Source of the DNA: Yersinia nurmii
GTDB lineage: Bacteria > Pseudomonadota > Gammaproteobacteria > Enterobacterales > Enterobacteriaceae
DNA: 64,000 nucleotides
Assembly (NCBI RefSeq): GCF_001112925.1
Contig: NZ_CPYD01000001.1
Location: 558,001-622,000 of the forward strand
Reading direction: 5' to 3'
The position numbers were made by a program, and so were the translations under genes. A model generated the notes under the pieces. The model was not told the DNA's origin, searched no databases, and saw only the letters and a program-made list of their open reading frames with translations. Shown here piece after piece: positions 28,194 to 38,571 of this stretch (its first letter is position 1; the number at the start of each line of letters is the position of its first letter).

Positions 28194-29597
28194 TTAGAAG
28201 ATGGTGAACGGCGCAATCACGATGAATTTAATGTCTTTCTCATCTTGGAAGATGTTGCCAAAACCGCCGCCGTAGCTCGGAATATTGGTGTGGTTGTCAT
28301 ACATGGTGTAATGCAGTTTGAATAATGTCCCTTTGGCACGGCCTTCCTGCAGGGTGTACAGCACGTCGAAGTTCCATGCGGACTCTTTCAAACGCGTATT
28401 CTGGTCGAACACTGGGTTAGAGCTTGGTTTTGCATCCCAGCCGTAAGCATAGGAGGTACCAACAGACCAACCAGCCATATTCCAGTTAACCAAGTCATAC
28501 ATGACGCCAGCAAATACGGCTTTTTCGCCGTTGGCGTTAAAGTCGGAGCGGGAATCCCACCACACGTCCAAACGACCATTGGAGCTGGCGTAGCCCGGAG
28601 TCATACGTTGCAGGAAGTAGCCTTGATTGCCTTCAGCCTTGGCCCAAGTACCTTCCAGACGCAGGTCAAATGGCCCCGTGGTATAACCGAAGGTCAGCGC
28701 CTGCAACCATGCCAGACCGTCATAAACGTCGTTAGGATTGCTTGCGCCGCCGTCAACTTTGTCTTTAGCACCGTAGAACTGATAAGACGTTCGCAGATCA
28801 TTACCTGCGACCGGGAAGGCATAGGAGGCTTTAGCAAAATACTGATCCATGTAGTCTTTTGCTTGACCAAACGCTGCCTCCATAACCAGTTTGTTTTTAA
28901 AGTCGTATTTGGCACCGAAGGAGTGTAGGTAGCTCACGCCGGTCAAGCCATCAGCCTGACGGAAGTTGTACATATTGCGATACCAAGGCGCTTTGTATTC
29001 GTCGGTCCACATGTAAGACATGGAGAGCGCACCGGCGGTGTCGAAATCAAACTTAGCGCCGCCTTCAGCACCACGGTAGGTGCCCGGCATAAAGCTCCAG
29101 TGCGGAGCCAGCAAACTTTGACCTTTTGGCTGAATGTAACCGCCCTGCGCCCAGTAATCGCCAAACTTGAATTTAGCGGCGGCTTTGTACAGGCTCACAC
29201 CGCTGGTGTCGCCGGTCCATTTTTCATCCCAACGGCTTTTCGCATCACTGAAACCGATTTCGTTTGGCGCCGCCGGGCCGCTATTGGTCATCTCTACGGC
29301 ACCGAAGGCCGCCAAATCGATACCGAACATGTCAGCGGCGTAGCCAGAAGAGAAATCCAGATTGGCGTTAAAAGTCGAGTGATGCAGGTTGGCGACATAT
29401 TTGCCGTAGTCCGCACTGTCCGGCGTTAGGTCCTTACGATCACGCTGGCGCTGCCAATAGTAAACACCACCGGTAAGTGATGAATCATCGATAAAACCTT
29501 CAGCTTGCGCCTCCGGCGCCATCATGAACCCAGTCCCTAACACCGCGCCCGCTACTGCGAGCGCTAACGTTTTACGTTTAGCACAGTGCGTAACCAT
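28194..29597 (-). CDS. chiP: chitoporin ChiP (OprD-type outer-membrane channel)
   Basis: ChiP is the outer-membrane porin for chitosugars. The open frame reaches to 29660, but ATG 29597 starts a normal signal peptide ([20 protein letters not shown] onward, ending in PEAQA near residue 32) and lies just behind the AGAGGA ribosome site. The mature 435-residue protein is rich in alternating beta-strand patterns, begins [20 protein letters not shown] and ends in Phe (IAPFTIF), as barrels inserted by BamA do. First gene of chiP-chiQ-chb. Repression by NagC and by the small RNA ChiX is supported by upstream sites. Confidence 0.95.
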   Translation of the reverse strand: MVTHCAKRKTLALAVAGAVLGTGFMMAPEAQAEGFIDDSSLTGGVYYWQRQRDRKDLTPDSADYGKYVANLHHSTFNANLDFSSGYAADMFGIDLAAFGAVEMTNSGPAAPNEIGFSDAKSRWDEKWTGDTSGVSLYKAAAKFKFGDYWAQGGYIQPKGQSLLAPHWSFMPGTYRGAEGGAKFDFDTAGALSMSYMWTDEYKAPWYRNMYNFRQADGLTGVSYLHSFGAKYDFKNKLVMEAAFGQAKDYMDQYFAKASYAFPVAGNDLRTSYQFYGAKDKVDGGASNPNDVYDGLAWLQALTFGYTTGPFDLRLEGTWAKAEGNQGYFLQRMTPGYASSNGRLDVWWDSRSDFNANGEKAVFAGVMYDLVNWNMAGWSVGTSYAYGWDAKPSSNPVFDQNTRLKESAWNFDVLYTLQEGRAKGTLFKLHYTMYDNHTNIPSYGGGFGNIFQDEKDIKFIVIAPFTIF

Positions 29598-29619
29598 ATG
29601 AAAAAATTCCTCTTTGACA
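29598..29619 (-). promoter_or_regulatory. ChiX small-RNA pairing site covering the chiP ribosome site
   Basis: Minus-strand TGTCAAAGAGGAATTTTTTC lies immediately before the chiP ATG and includes the AGAGGA ribosome site. It is complementary to the ChiX region that I recall as ATGAAATTCCTCTTTGACG, with a small bulge. This is the known site at which ChiX silences chiP in E. coli and Salmonella. No chiX gene is visible in this window. Confidence 0.75.
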
Positions 29620-29739
29620 TCACAAGTAAATAGCGTTGCCTTGTGTTCACCACTGCTCACAGGTTCCGCTGAAATAAACCCATCTGGGTAAAAAATAGTG
29701 AGGGATAATCCTCGTTAGCATTATTTGCTAAACACAGAC

Positions 29740-29762
29740 TATTTTTCGCGACGCGAATTATC
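29740..29762. promoter_or_regulatory. NagC operator at the chiP promoter
   Basis: TATTTTTCGCG followed by ACGCGAATTATC is a dyad of the NagC type (T-rich arm, CG, spacer, CG, A-rich arm). On the minus strand its outer end contains GATAAT, a good -10, so NagC bound here would block the chiP promoter. Confidence 0.65.
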
Positions 29763-29790
29763 AATTGAAAAAACAGGTATTTCGCCAAAA

Positions 29791-29806
29791 TATGACAATG
29801 TGCACA
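29791..29806. promoter_or_regulatory. candidate CRP site upstream of chiP
   Basis: On the minus strand TGTGC-N6-TCATA matches 8 of the 10 core bases of the CRP site. It lies about 48 bases upstream of the chiP start predicted from the GATAAT element, a usual activator position. Confidence 0.45.
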
Positions 29807-29962
29807 TAACTATGAAAAAATATTACTGACTTCACAAAAGCTGAATTTCTGGTTAAAAACCCAATTAATACAACGATAAAAAGTCAACGTGGGATGATTG
29901 AAAGGTTTCAGCGACGAATCAAACTATTAAAAATCTGTTCTCATGAACATTTTTTAACACCA

Positions 29963-29983
29963 TTAATTCGCATTGCGAATATT
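29963..29983. promoter_or_regulatory. second NagC-type operator upstream of chiP
   Basis: TTAATTCGC-ATT-GCGAATATT contains a perfect ATTCGC/GCGAAT dyad. It is centred about 222 bases upstream of the first chiP operator and could allow NagC looping. Confidence 0.55.
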
Positions 29984-30193
29984 CTTGATGTCGTTATCCC
30001 ACGCAAAGTTCAGTATTAGTTCGACCGTTAACTTTACAGCCATAGAAGCAAAAAAATGGGACATCATCATTTGGATCAAGCTGTGCTCAGGTTTAATAAA
30101 TTAAACCGCCGAGCTGACCATATTAATTGAGCGACAAATAGTTGAACGGATGAACGGTAGTAACGAATATTTAGAGCAACAGAGAAAACGGAC

Positions 30194-30224
30194 AAAAAAA
30201 AAGCGCAGCCGAAGCTACGCTTTT
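30194..30224 (-). terminator. terminator after glnS
   Basis: Minus-strand AAAGCGTAGC-TTCG-GCTGCGCTTT (one G-T pair) followed by a run of T residues, 24 bases beyond the glnS stop codon. Confidence 0.92.
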
Positions 30225-30248
30225 CAATACGGTTGATCACTAGCCTAA

Positions 30249-31916
30249 TCAGGCAGTGGCTTTAGCAGCCCAAGTATCACGCAGGCCAACGGTACGGTTA
30301 AAGACCAAATGCTCGGCGCTAGAGTAACGGCTATCAGCGCAGAAATACCCTTCGCGTTCGAACTGGTAGGTTTTTTCCGGCTTAGCGTCAATCAGGCTTG
30401 GCTCAACAAAGCCCTGGCGGATAACCAGAGATTCTGGGTTTACCGTTGACAAGAAGTCTTCCGCCGCCGCTGGGTTTGGTACGCTAAACAAGCGATCGTA
30501 CAAACGAATTTCCGCAGGCAACGCATGGGCAACTGAAACCCAGTGGATAACGCCTTTCACTTTACGACCATCGGCCGGATCTTTGTTCAGAGTTTCCGCG
30601 TCATAGCTACAGTAAACCGTAGTGACATTACCTTCGGCGTCTTTTTCAACACGCTCGGCTTTAATCACGTAGGCATTACGCAGGCGAACTTCTTTGCCCA
30701 ATACCAAACGTTTGTACTGCTTATTAGCTTCTTCGCGGAAATCAGCGCGATCGATATAAATTTCGCTATCGAACGGCACCTGACGAGTTCCCATTTCCGG
30801 CTTATTCGGATGATTTGGCATTGTCAGCCATTCTTCACCCGTTTCGCGGTTCTCAATAATGATCTTGATGGGGTCCAGCACGGCCATAGCGCGCGGTGCA
30901 TTTTCATTCAAATCATCACGGATACAGGATTCCAGCGACATCATTTCGACGTTGTTATCCTGCTTGGTTACGCCGATACGGCGGCAAAACTCGCGGATAG
31001 ACGCCGCAGTATAGCCACGACGACGCAGGCCGGAGATAGTCGGCATACGTGGATCATCCCACCCTTCCACCAGCTTCTCGGTCACCAACAGGTTCAGCTT
31101 GCGCTTAGACATGATGGCGTACTCAAGATTCAGACGAGAGAACTCGTACTGACGCGGATGACAATCGATAGAAATGTTATCCAGCACCCAATCGTACAGA
31201 CGGCGGTTATCCTGGAACTCCAAAGTACACAGTGAATGGGTAATCCCTTCCAACGCATCGGAAATGCAGTGGGTAAAGTCATACATCGGGTAGATGCACC
31301 ACTTGTTGCCAGACTGATGATGTTCCGCAAATTTAATGCGGTACAACACCGGATCGCGCATCACGATAAATGGCGAAGCCATATCGATTTTGGCACGCAG
31401 GCAGGCAGCGCCTTCGGCAAATTCACCGGCACGCATTTTTTCAAACAGCGCCAGATTTTCTTCCACGCTGCGATCGCGATACGGGCTGTTTTTACCCGGA
31501 GTTGTCAGGGTGCCACGATATTCACGCATCTGCTCTGCGCTCAACTCATCAACATAAGCCAAGCCTTTGTTAATCAGCTCAATCGCATACTGATGCAGTT
31601 GATCGAAGTAATCGGATGAATAGCGGATTTTACCGCTCCATTCGAAGCCCAGCCACTCAACGTCTTGCTTGATTGACTCAACAAATTCCACGTCTTCTTT
31701 TACCGGATTGGTGTCATCAAAGCGCAGGTTACACTGGCCCTGATAATCTTGTGCAATACCAAAATTCAAGCAAATAGACTTCGCGTGGCCAATGTGCAAA
31801 TAACCATTTGGCTCAGGCGGGAAACGAGTATGTACCGATGTATGCTTACCGGTGGCTAAATCTTCGTCGATAATTTGACGGATAAAATTACTTGGGCGGG
31901 CTTCTGCCTCACTCAT
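30249..31916 (-). CDS. glnS: glutaminyl-tRNA synthetase
   Basis: GlnRS charges tRNA-Gln with glutamine. The 555-residue class I synthetase has the HIGH motif in [13 protein letters not shown] near residues 34-46 and the KMSKS-type loop MSKRKL near 268-273. The two C-terminal anticodon-binding beta-barrels follow. The frame extends to 31949, but ATG 31916 ([20 protein letters not shown]) matches the E. coli start. Its three substrate tRNA genes lie about 10 kb downstream in this window. Confidence 0.98.
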   Translation of the reverse strand: MSEAEARPSNFIRQIIDEDLATGKHTSVHTRFPPEPNGYLHIGHAKSICLNFGIAQDYQGQCNLRFDDTNPVKEDVEFVESIKQDVEWLGFEWSGKIRYSSDYFDQLHQYAIELINKGLAYVDELSAEQMREYRGTLTTPGKNSPYRDRSVEENLALFEKMRAGEFAEGAACLRAKIDMASPFIVMRDPVLYRIKFAEHHQSGNKWCIYPMYDFTHCISDALEGITHSLCTLEFQDNRRLYDWVLDNISIDCHPRQYEFSRLNLEYAIMSKRKLNLLVTEKLVEGWDDPRMPTISGLRRRGYTAASIREFCRRIGVTKQDNNVEMMSLESCIRDDLNENAPRAMAVLDPIKIIIENRETGEEWLTMPNHPNKPEMGTRQVPFDSEIYIDRADFREEANKQYKRLVLGKEVRLRNAYVIKAERVEKDAEGNVTTVYCSYDAETLNKDPADGRKVKGVIHWVSVAHALPAEIRLYDRLFSVPNPAAAEDFLSTVNPESLVIRQGFVEPSLIDAKPEKTYQFEREGYFCADSRYSSAEHLVFNRTVGLRDTWAAKATA

Positions 31917-32027
31917 TGCTTTATTCCTCAATGCAAAGCGCAAACACATAACCGCCTATAATCCAACAAGCCCGGCCCGGAAACAACCGTTTGTTACAGT
32001 AAAAAGGGGGGATTGGTGTTTTGGCAT

Positions 32028-32060
32028 AAAAAAACGGGAAGAGATCGCTCCCTTCCCGTT
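32028..32060 (-). terminator. terminator after nagE
   Basis: Minus-strand AACGGGAAG and CTTCCCGTT form a nine-pair stem around a ten-base loop, followed by seven T residues, about 45 bases after the nagE stop. Confidence 0.9.
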
Positions 32061-32103
32061 GATATGTTTGCTATTCGGAACAGATAATTAGCGCGTTAAC
32101 GCC

Positions 32104-34134
32104 TTATTTACCGCGAATTTCAAACAGTTTAGTCTGACCTGCCACCACGGTATCGCCAGCCAGCAGAGTGATACCGGCGTAATCGTCGATATTACTAACA
32201 ACTACTGGACTAATCATGGAGCGTGCGTTGGCGTTCAGGTAAGCCAGATCCAGTTCCAGAATCGGTTGACCCGCTTCTACCACTGCCCCCTCTTCCACCA
32301 GACGAGCAAAGCCCTGACCGTTCAGTTTCACCGTATCTATGCCCATATGGACAACGATTTCAGCGCCAGTGTCGGTTTCCAGACAGAAAGCATGGTCAGT
32401 ATTAAAGATCTTAACAATAGTGCCGCTAGCAGGCGAAACCACGGTTTTATCCGTTGGGCGAATAGCTACGCCATCACCGACCGCTTTGCTGGCAAAGGCT
32501 TCGTCCGGGACCTGCTCCAACGCAACCACTTCACCGGTGACCGGCGCCACCAGCACCAAAGATGGCGCTTTAGGCGTATTGATCACCGCCTGAGGCTTAA
32601 TTTCTGCCGCAGCTAAAGCGCTAGCCGCAGGAATCGGGCCACTGGCCAGTACGGTACGCATTGCGCCAGCGATCAGTTCAGCACGCGTACCAACGATAAT
32701 TTGTACGCTTTGTTTATTCAGGCGAATAATACCCGACGCGCCCAAGCGTTTAGCCAGACTATCGTTAACCAACGCAGAATCTTTCACGTTCAAACGCAGA
32801 CGAGTAATACAAGCATCAATGTTGGTCAGGTTATCTGAACCACCGATAGCACCCACATAACGGCGAGCCAATGAGTTGATTTCGCTCTCGTTATTTGGAT
32901 TAGCGTTATCCACGTCAACATCGTAGCCGTCGGTTTCGTCACCGGCCGTCGCCAGCTCACGACCCGGAGTCAGCAGGTTGAATTTGTTGATAGTGAAACG
33001 GAATACCACATAGTAGATGGCGAAGAACACCAAGCCCTGTGGAATCAACATATACCAGTGAGTAGCCAACGGGTTACGTGAAGACAGCACCATATCCACC
33101 AGACCGGCGCTGAAACCGAAGCCAGCAATCCAATGCATGCTGGCAGCGATGAACACGGAAATACCGGTCAGCACGGCGTGAATGAAGTACAGCACTGGAG
33201 CAACGAACATGAAGGAGAATTCAAGAGGTTCGGTGATACCGGTAAAGAAGGCGGCAAAGGCACCCGCCATCATGATACCCGCCACTTTGGCTTTGTTTTC
33301 CGGACGTGCGCAGTGATAAATCGCCAACGCCGCGCCAGGTAAACCAAACATCATGATAGGGAAGAAGCCCGCCTGATAACGACCTGTGATACCTACAACC
33401 GCTTTACCCGCGTCGATAGACTGTTGGCCACCCAGGAAATTAGGAATATCGTTAATACCGGCAACGTCAAACCAGAACACGGAGTTCAGGGCGTGATGCA
33501 AACCGACCGGAATCAGTAAACGGTTGAAGAAGGCATAGATACCAGCGCCAACGGAACCCATATCTTTGATGTATTCACCAAAAGTCACCAACGCGTTGTA
33601 AATCAACGGCCAGAGATACATCAGAACAAAGGCTACGGCAATCATCAGGAAGGAGGTCAGGATTGGCACCAGACGACGACCGCTGAAGAAGGACAACGCT
33701 TTTGGCAGTTCTACGTGGCTGAAGCGGTTGTACAACTCAGCCGAGATGATACCCACGAGGATACCCACGAACTGGTTGTTGATTTTGCCGAACGCAGCCG
33801 GAACCTGATCCACTGGAATTTTTTGAATCATCGACACGGCGGCCGGGGAACACAGAGTTGTCAGAACCAGGAAGCCGACAAAACCGGTCAGCGCAGCAGC
33901 ACCGTCTTTGTCTTTAGACATACCGTAAGCCACACCAATGGCGAACAGTACGGACATGTTATCGATGATCGCAGAACCGGATTTGATAAATAACGCCGCT
34001 AATGCGTTATCTCCACCCCAGCCTACTGGGTCAATCCAGTAACCCACACCCATGAGTATCGCGGCTGCAGGCAGTGTGGCCACAGGGACCATCAAAGCCC
34101 GCCCCACTTTTTGCAAGTAACTAAGAATATTCAC
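32104..34134 (-). CDS. nagE: N-acetylglucosamine PTS transporter, EIICBA
   Basis: NagE imports GlcNAc and phosphorylates it to GlcNAc-6-phosphate using PEP through HPr. Three fused PTS domains are present: membrane EIIC (about 1-370, with FFPIMMFGLPGAALAIYHCA and GITEPLEFSFMF), EIIB with the phospho-Cys in NIDACITRLRL, and EIIA with the phospho-His in EIVVHMGIDTV. The frame is open to a GTG at 34191; the GTG at 34134 (VNILSYLQKVGRAL) matches the E. coli start MNILGFFQRLGRAL and follows AGGGGGA, giving 676 residues. It is divergent from nagBACD. Confidence 0.96.
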   Translation of the reverse strand: MNILSYLQKVGRALMVPVATLPAAAILMGVGYWIDPVGWGGDNALAALFIKSGSAIIDNMSVLFAIGVAYGMSKDKDGAAALTGFVGFLVLTTLCSPAAVSMIQKIPVDQVPAAFGKINNQFVGILVGIISAELYNRFSHVELPKALSFFSGRRLVPILTSFLMIAVAFVLMYLWPLIYNALVTFGEYIKDMGSVGAGIYAFFNRLLIPVGLHHALNSVFWFDVAGINDIPNFLGGQQSIDAGKAVVGITGRYQAGFFPIMMFGLPGAALAIYHCARPENKAKVAGIMMAGAFAAFFTGITEPLEFSFMFVAPVLYFIHAVLTGISVFIAASMHWIAGFGFSAGLVDMVLSSRNPLATHWYMLIPQGLVFFAIYYVVFRFTINKFNLLTPGRELATAGDETDGYDVDVDNANPNNESEINSLARRYVGAIGGSDNLTNIDACITRLRLNVKDSALVNDSLAKRLGASGIIRLNKQSVQIIVGTRAELIAGAMRTVLASGPIPAASALAAAEIKPQAVINTPKAPSLVLVAPVTGEVVALEQVPDEAFASKAVGDGVAIRPTDKTVVSPASGTIVKIFNTDHAFCLETDTGAEIVVHMGIDTVKLNGQGFARLVEEGAVVEAGQPILELDLAYLNANARSMISPVVVSNIDDYAGITLLAGDTVVAGQTKLFEIRGK

Positions 34135-34245
34135 CTTTCCCCCTATTCGTCCGATATCGGACCCTTTAAGTAGTTTATTTGTTTTGTTCACTACCTTTTA
34201 GAAAAAACGCATGGCACGTATTACTCATTGCGGAGTGTAAAAAAA

Positions 34246-34266
34246 TTATTTCGTATCGCAAATTAA
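34246..34266. promoter_or_regulatory. NagC operator on the nagE side
   Basis: TTATTTCGTATCGCAAATTAA has the NagC-box layout. Its centre is about 94 bases from the centre of the nagB-side operator, close to nine helical turns, which fits the loop between the two operators known in E. coli. Confidence 0.7.
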
Positions 34267-34278
34267 AACCTCCTTTTT

Positions 34279-34294
34279 TGTGATAACAGTCACC
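34279..34294. promoter_or_regulatory. CRP site between nagE and nagB
   Basis: TGTGA-TAACAG-TCACC matches 9 of 10 CRP core bases and lies between the two NagC operators, as in E. coli, where CRP activates both divergent promoters. Confidence 0.75.
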
Positions 34295-34339
34295 AAAAAC
34301 CAGTCAAAAAACACCAATCTGCTAGCCACGGCACAAAAC

Positions 34340-34360
34340 TTATTTTATCATCCGAAAAAT
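34340..34360. promoter_or_regulatory. NagC operator on the nagB side
   Basis: TTATTTTATCATCCGAAAAAT is a NagC-type dyad lying about 110 bases before nagB. It should act with the operator at 34246-34266 to form the repression loop that GlcNAc-6-phosphate opens. Confidence 0.7.
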
Positions 34361-34467
34361 CAACATAGCATTGTACCAAAGCGCGAATCAAAATCTGAGT
34401 TACCCTTAGATCAGCGATTCAAACCGCGTACAGTATAGACATTTTTGACTAAACCATGAGGTGCATG

Positions 34468-35268
34468 ATGAGACTTATCCCACTGAAAACTCCCGCAGAA
34501 GTCGGCAAATGGGCAGCGCGACATATCGTTAGCCGCATCAATGCGTTCAAACCGACCGCGGAGCGTCCTTTTGTGCTGGGTCTGCCTACCGGCGGCACCC
34601 CGCTGGAAGCGTACAAGCATTTGATTGCAATGCATAAAGCTGGTGAAGTTAGTTTCAAGCATGTCGTGACTTTCAACATGGATGAATACGTAGGCTTGCC
34701 AACCGATCATCCGGAAAGCTATCACACCTTCATGTATCAGAATTTCTTTAACCATGTGGATATTCCACAGGAAAACATCAACTTGCTTAACGGCAACGCC
34801 CCTGATGTGGATGAAGAGTGTCGTCGTTACGAAGAGAAAATTAAGTCCTACGGTAAAATTAACCTGTTCATGGGTGGTGTAGGTAACGACGGCCATATCG
34901 CGTTTAACGAACCAGCTTCTTCACTGGCTTCACGCACGCGAATCAAAACCCTGACGCAGGAAACTCGCATCGCGAATTCCCGCTTCTTCGGTGGCGATGC
35001 AAGCCTCGTGCCTAAATACGCACTGACCGTGGGCGTGGGTACTTTGCTGGACGCGGAAGAAGTGATGATTCTAGTGACAGGTCATGCTAAAGCGCTGGCG
35101 CTGCAAGCGGCGGTAGAAGGCAATATCAACCATATGTGGACCATTAGCTGCCTGCAACTGCATGCCAAAGCCGTGATGGTGTGCGACGAAGCTTCTACTA
35201 TGGAATTGAAAGTAAAAACCGTAAAATACTTCACTGAATTAGAAGCAGAAAACGTTAAAGATCTTTAA
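34468..35268 (+). CDS. nagB: glucosamine-6-phosphate deaminase
   Basis: NagB converts glucosamine 6-phosphate to fructose 6-phosphate and ammonia, the last step of amino-sugar breakdown; the enterobacterial enzyme is an allosteric hexamer activated by GlcNAc-6-phosphate. [13 protein letters not shown] binds phosphate. [10 protein letters not shown] supplies the catalytic Asp (D72) and [11 protein letters not shown] the second acid and the His. Three in-frame ATGs cluster at 34456, 34465 and 34468; the last gives MRLIPLKTP and 266 residues, exactly as in E. coli, and has GAGGTG before it. Confidence 0.97.
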   Translation: MRLIPLKTPAEVGKWAARHIVSRINAFKPTAERPFVLGLPTGGTPLEAYKHLIAMHKAGEVSFKHVVTFNMDEYVGLPTDHPESYHTFMYQNFFNHVDIPQENINLLNGNAPDVDEECRRYEEKIKSYGKINLFMGGVGNDGHIAFNEPASSLASRTRIKTLTQETRIANSRFFGGDASLVPKYALTVGVGTLLDAEEVMILVTGHAKALALQAAVEGNINHMWTISCLQLHAKAVMVCDEASTMELKVKTVKYFTELEAENVKDL

Positions 35269-35286
35269 TAGTCTCAGGGGGCTCCG

Positions 35287-36426
35287 ATGTATGCTTTAAC
35301 TCACGGTCGCATTTATACCGGCCATGAAATACTGGATAATCACGCTGTAGTCGTGGCTGATGGTTTGATTGAACGCATTTGTCCGCTGGCTGAACTGCCT
35401 GCCGATATCGAACAGCGCGATCTGGGTGGCGCCATCCTAGCCCCCGGTTTTATCGATGTTCAATTGAATGGTTGCGGTGGCGTGCAATTTAACGATTCTC
35501 TTGAGGCTATCTCCGAAGAGACGCTGGAAATCATGCAGCGTGCCAATGAGAAGTCCGGCTGTACCAGCTATCTGCCAACGCTGATTACCTGTAGCGACGA
35601 TTATATGAAGCACGGTGTCAATGTGATGCGTGCCTATCTGGAAAAACATCAGAATCAGGCTCTCGGCCTACATCTGGAAGGACCTTATTTAAGTCCGTTA
35701 AAAAAAGGAACGCATAACCCTGCGTTTATTCGTAAACCTGATGCGGCAATGGTCGATTACCTGTGTGCCAATGCGGACGTTATTACTAAGGTCACGCTGG
35801 CGCCAGAAATGGTGGAAGCCAAATATATCCGTCAGTTGGCAGATGCTGGCATTATAGTTTCTGCTGGCCACTCGAATGCCACTTATCAGCAGGCGCGAGT
35901 CGGCTTTGGCGCGGGTATCAGTTTTGCGACCCATTTATATAACGCCATGCCATATATCACTGGGCGCGAACCGGGTCTGATGGGTGCGATTTTCGATACG
36001 CCAGAAGTCTATACCGGCGTGATCGCCGATGGTCATCACGTCGCCTGGGCCAGTATTCGCAACGCTAAACGCCTGAAAGGCGAGAAGTTGGTGCTAGTGA
36101 CCGACGCCACAGCGCCAGCCGGTGCTGACATTGAAGAGTTCATTTTTGCGGGCAAAACAATATACTATCGCGATGGACTATGCGTGGATGAAAACGGAAC
36201 TCTGAGTGGCTCCGCGCTAACGATGATTGAGGCTGTGCAGAACAGCGTCGAACATGTAGGCATTTCACTGGATGAAGCACTGCGCATGGCAACACTGTAT
36301 GCGGCCCGCGCGATTGGCGTGGACAAGCAGTTAGGGAGTATTGAAATCGGCAAAGTAGCCAACCTGACTGCCTTTACCCGCGATTATAAAATCACCAAAA
36401 CTATCGTTAACGGCAACGAAGTTTGA
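35287..36426 (+). CDS. nagA: N-acetylglucosamine-6-phosphate deacetylase
   Basis: NagA removes acetate from GlcNAc-6-phosphate to give glucosamine 6-phosphate; its substrate is also the inducer of NagC, so NagA sets the induction level. The 379-residue amidohydrolase has [12 protein letters not shown] near residue 55, the metal and substrate residues in [18 protein letters not shown] and IADGHHV, and the catalytic Asp in [10 protein letters not shown]. It starts 18 bases after nagB. Confidence 0.97.
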   Translation: MYALTHGRIYTGHEILDNHAVVVADGLIERICPLAELPADIEQRDLGGAILAPGFIDVQLNGCGGVQFNDSLEAISEETLEIMQRANEKSGCTSYLPTLITCSDDYMKHGVNVMRAYLEKHQNQALGLHLEGPYLSPLKKGTHNPAFIRKPDAAMVDYLCANADVITKVTLAPEMVEAKYIRQLADAGIIVSAGHSNATYQQARVGFGAGISFATHLYNAMPYITGREPGLMGAIFDTPEVYTGVIADGHHVAWASIRNAKRLKGEKLVLVTDATAPAGADIEEFIFAGKTIYYRDGLCVDENGTLSGSALTMIEAVQNSVEHVGISLDEALRMATLYAARAIGVDKQLGSIEIGKVANLTAFTRDYKITKTIVNGNEV

Positions 36427-36448
36427 CACAAAGCGAGTAAACTTATTG

Positions 36449-37669
36449 ATGAGCACCGGCGGACAAGCACAAATTGGCAACGTGGATCTTGTGAAGCAAC
36501 TCAATGGCGCCGTGGTTTATCGGCTCATTGATCAACAAGGCCCGATATCACGCATTCAAATAGCCGATCTCAGCCAGCTCGCCCCTGCCAGCGTCACTAA
36601 AATTACTCGCCAGCTGTTGGAGCGCGGGCTGATCAAAGAAGTCGATCAGCAAGCCTCCACCGGCGGTCGCCGCGCGATTTCTATCGTAACGGAAAACCGC
36701 CAGTTCCATACTATTGCCGTCCGCTTAGGGCGCCATGACGCAACGATCACCTTGTATGATATGAGCGGGAAATCTCTCGGCGAAGAACATTACCCACTGC
36801 CGGAGCGCACCCAAGAAACGCTGGAACACGCGTTGTTTAATATCATCAGCCAGTTTATTGAGCTATTTCAGCGCAAACTGCGTGAACTGATTGCTATTGC
36901 GGTCATTCTGCCGGGTCTAGTCGATCCTGATAAAGGCGTAGTGCGCTATATGCCGCATATCAGCGTTGATAACTGGCCGCTGGTGGATAATTTACAAGAA
37001 CGTTTCAAAGTGACCAGTTTTGTCGGTCACGATATCCGCAGTCTGGCCTTGGCGGAGCACTATTTCGGCGCAACCAAGGACTGCGAAGACTCCATATTGG
37101 TGCGTCTGCATCGCGGAACCGGTGCCGGTATTATTGTTAATAGCCAGATTTTTCTCGGCAGCAACGGTAACGTCGGTGAAATCGGCCATATTCAAATCGA
37201 TCCTTTAGGTGAACGCTGCTACTGCGGTAATTTTGGCTGTCTGGAAACCGTGGCGTCCAACGCTGCAATCGAAAACCGGGTGCGTCACTTATTGACTCAA
37301 GGTTATGCGAGCAAACTTACGCTGGAAGACTGCAATATCAGCACTATTTGTAAGGCGGCTAATCGAGGTGATCTGCTGGCCTGTGAGGTACTGGAGCACG
37401 TAGGTCGTTACCTCGGCAAAGCCATTGCTATTGTGATTAACCTGTTTAATCCGCAGAAAGTGGTGATTGCCGGTGAGATAATCGAAGCCGAGAAAGTGCT
37501 GCTACCGGCGATTCAAAGCTGCATCAATAATCAGGTGCTAAAAGACTTCCGCAAAAATCTGCCGGTGGTCACTTCCCAGTTAGACCATGGATCTGCTATC
37601 GGCGCTTTCGCCTTGGCCAAACGCGCCATGCTGAACGGCGTTCTATTACAGCGTTTACTCGAAAACTGA
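36449..37669 (+). CDS. nagC: NagC, ROK-family repressor of amino-sugar genes
   Basis: NagC represses nagE, nagBACD and chiP when GlcNAc-6-phosphate is absent and activates glmUS in E. coli. The N-terminal winged helix (about 15-80) contains GPISRIQIADLSQLAPASVT and the glycine-rich GGRRAISIV. The ROK sugar-binding part has HRGTGAGIIVN and the zinc site CYCGNFGCLE. A TTG codon precedes the ATG at 36449 in frame; the ATG gives 406 residues as in E. coli. Operators for it are visible at chiP and at nagE-nagB. Confidence 0.96.
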   Translation: MSTGGQAQIGNVDLVKQLNGAVVYRLIDQQGPISRIQIADLSQLAPASVTKITRQLLERGLIKEVDQQASTGGRRAISIVTENRQFHTIAVRLGRHDATITLYDMSGKSLGEEHYPLPERTQETLEHALFNIISQFIELFQRKLRELIAIAVILPGLVDPDKGVVRYMPHISVDNWPLVDNLQERFKVTSFVGHDIRSLALAEHYFGATKDCEDSILVRLHRGTGAGIIVNSQIFLGSNGNVGEIGHIQIDPLGERCYCGNFGCLETVASNAAIENRVRHLLTQGYASKLTLEDCNISTICKAANRGDLLACEVLEHVGRYLGKAIAIVINLFNPQKVVIAGEIIEAEKVLLPAIQSCINNQVLKDFRKNLPVVTSQLDHGSAIGAFALAKRAMLNGVLLQRLLEN

Positions 37670-37782
37670 TTCCTCAATTTTTCGGCCGCTAAACGGCATT
37701 AAGTTTCCGTTTATCTGCCTGCTCATTCCTTTAGCCTGCATGCTATAGTGGCGCCTTGCCGTGCTAATGAGTAATGAAAACA

Positions 37783-38535
37783 ATGACAATTAAAAACGTT
37801 ATCTGTGATATCGACGGCGTGTTGTTGCATGACAACACCGCCGTTCCCGGTGCTGACGCTTTTCTGGCTCGAATTCAGCATGAGGGAATGCCACTGGTGA
37901 TCCTCACTAACTACCCTTCGCAAACCGCTCAGGATCTGGCTAACCGCTTTGCGGCTGCAGGATTGGAAGTGCCAGAAAGCGCGTTTTATACCTCAGCAAT
38001 GGCTACTGCAGATTTCCTGCGACGTCAGGAAGGTAAAAAAGCCTATGTGGTGGGCGAAGGCGCATTAATTCACGAGCTTTACAAAGCAGGCTTTACCATC
38101 ACAGATATTAATCCTGACTTTGTGATTGTGGGCGAAACCCGCTCCTACAACTGGGAAATGATGCATAAGGCGGCGTTCTTCGTGGCCAACGGCGCACGTT
38201 TTATCGCGACCAATCCGGATACCCACGCACGTGGCTTTGCACCAGCCTGCGGCGCTCTTTGCGCGCCGATTGAGAAAATATCTGGCCGTAAGCCGTTTTA
38301 CGTCGGCAAGCCTAGCCCGTGGATTATTCGGGCTGCGCTGAATAAGATGCAGGGTCATTCGGAAAATACCGTGATTATTGGTGATAATCTGCGTACCGAT
38401 ATTCTGGCTGGCTTCCAAGCTGGCTTAGACACGATTCTGGTTTTGTCCGGTGTTTCAACGCTGGACGACATTGAGGCTATGCCTTTCCGTCCAAGCTACG
38501 TTTACCCATCAGTAGCAGATATCGATATCATCTAA
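37783..38535 (+). CDS. nagD: HAD-family UMP/ribonucleotide monophosphatase NagD (UmpH)
   Basis: A 250-residue HAD phosphatase that in E. coli dephosphorylates UMP and other nucleoside monophosphates; despite its place in the nag operon, no essential part in GlcNAc use is known. The catalytic Asps are D9 and D11 in VICDIDGVLLHDN, VILTNYPSQT is motif II, the Lys is in VGKPSPW and IIGDNLRTDI holds the metal-binding Asps. ATG 37783 (MTIKNVICD) is chosen over ATG 37774 to match the family. Confidence 0.95.
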   Translation: MTIKNVICDIDGVLLHDNTAVPGADAFLARIQHEGMPLVILTNYPSQTAQDLANRFAAAGLEVPESAFYTSAMATADFLRRQEGKKAYVVGEGALIHELYKAGFTITDINPDFVIVGETRSYNWEMMHKAAFFVANGARFIATNPDTHARGFAPACGALCAPIEKISGRKPFYVGKPSPWIIRAALNKMQGHSENTVIIGDNLRTDILAGFQAGLDTILVLSGVSTLDDIEAMPFRPSYVYPSVADIDII

Positions 38536-38551
38536 GCATTCCTACATATGA

Positions 38552-38571
38552 TGGCGGCAAAGTAGCCGCCA
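38552..38571 (+). terminator. probable terminator of the nagBACD operon
   Basis: TGGCGGC and GCCGCCA form a seven-pair stem around a six-base loop, 17 bases after the nagD stop. The tail CTTCTGTTA is only partly T-rich. Confidence 0.5.
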
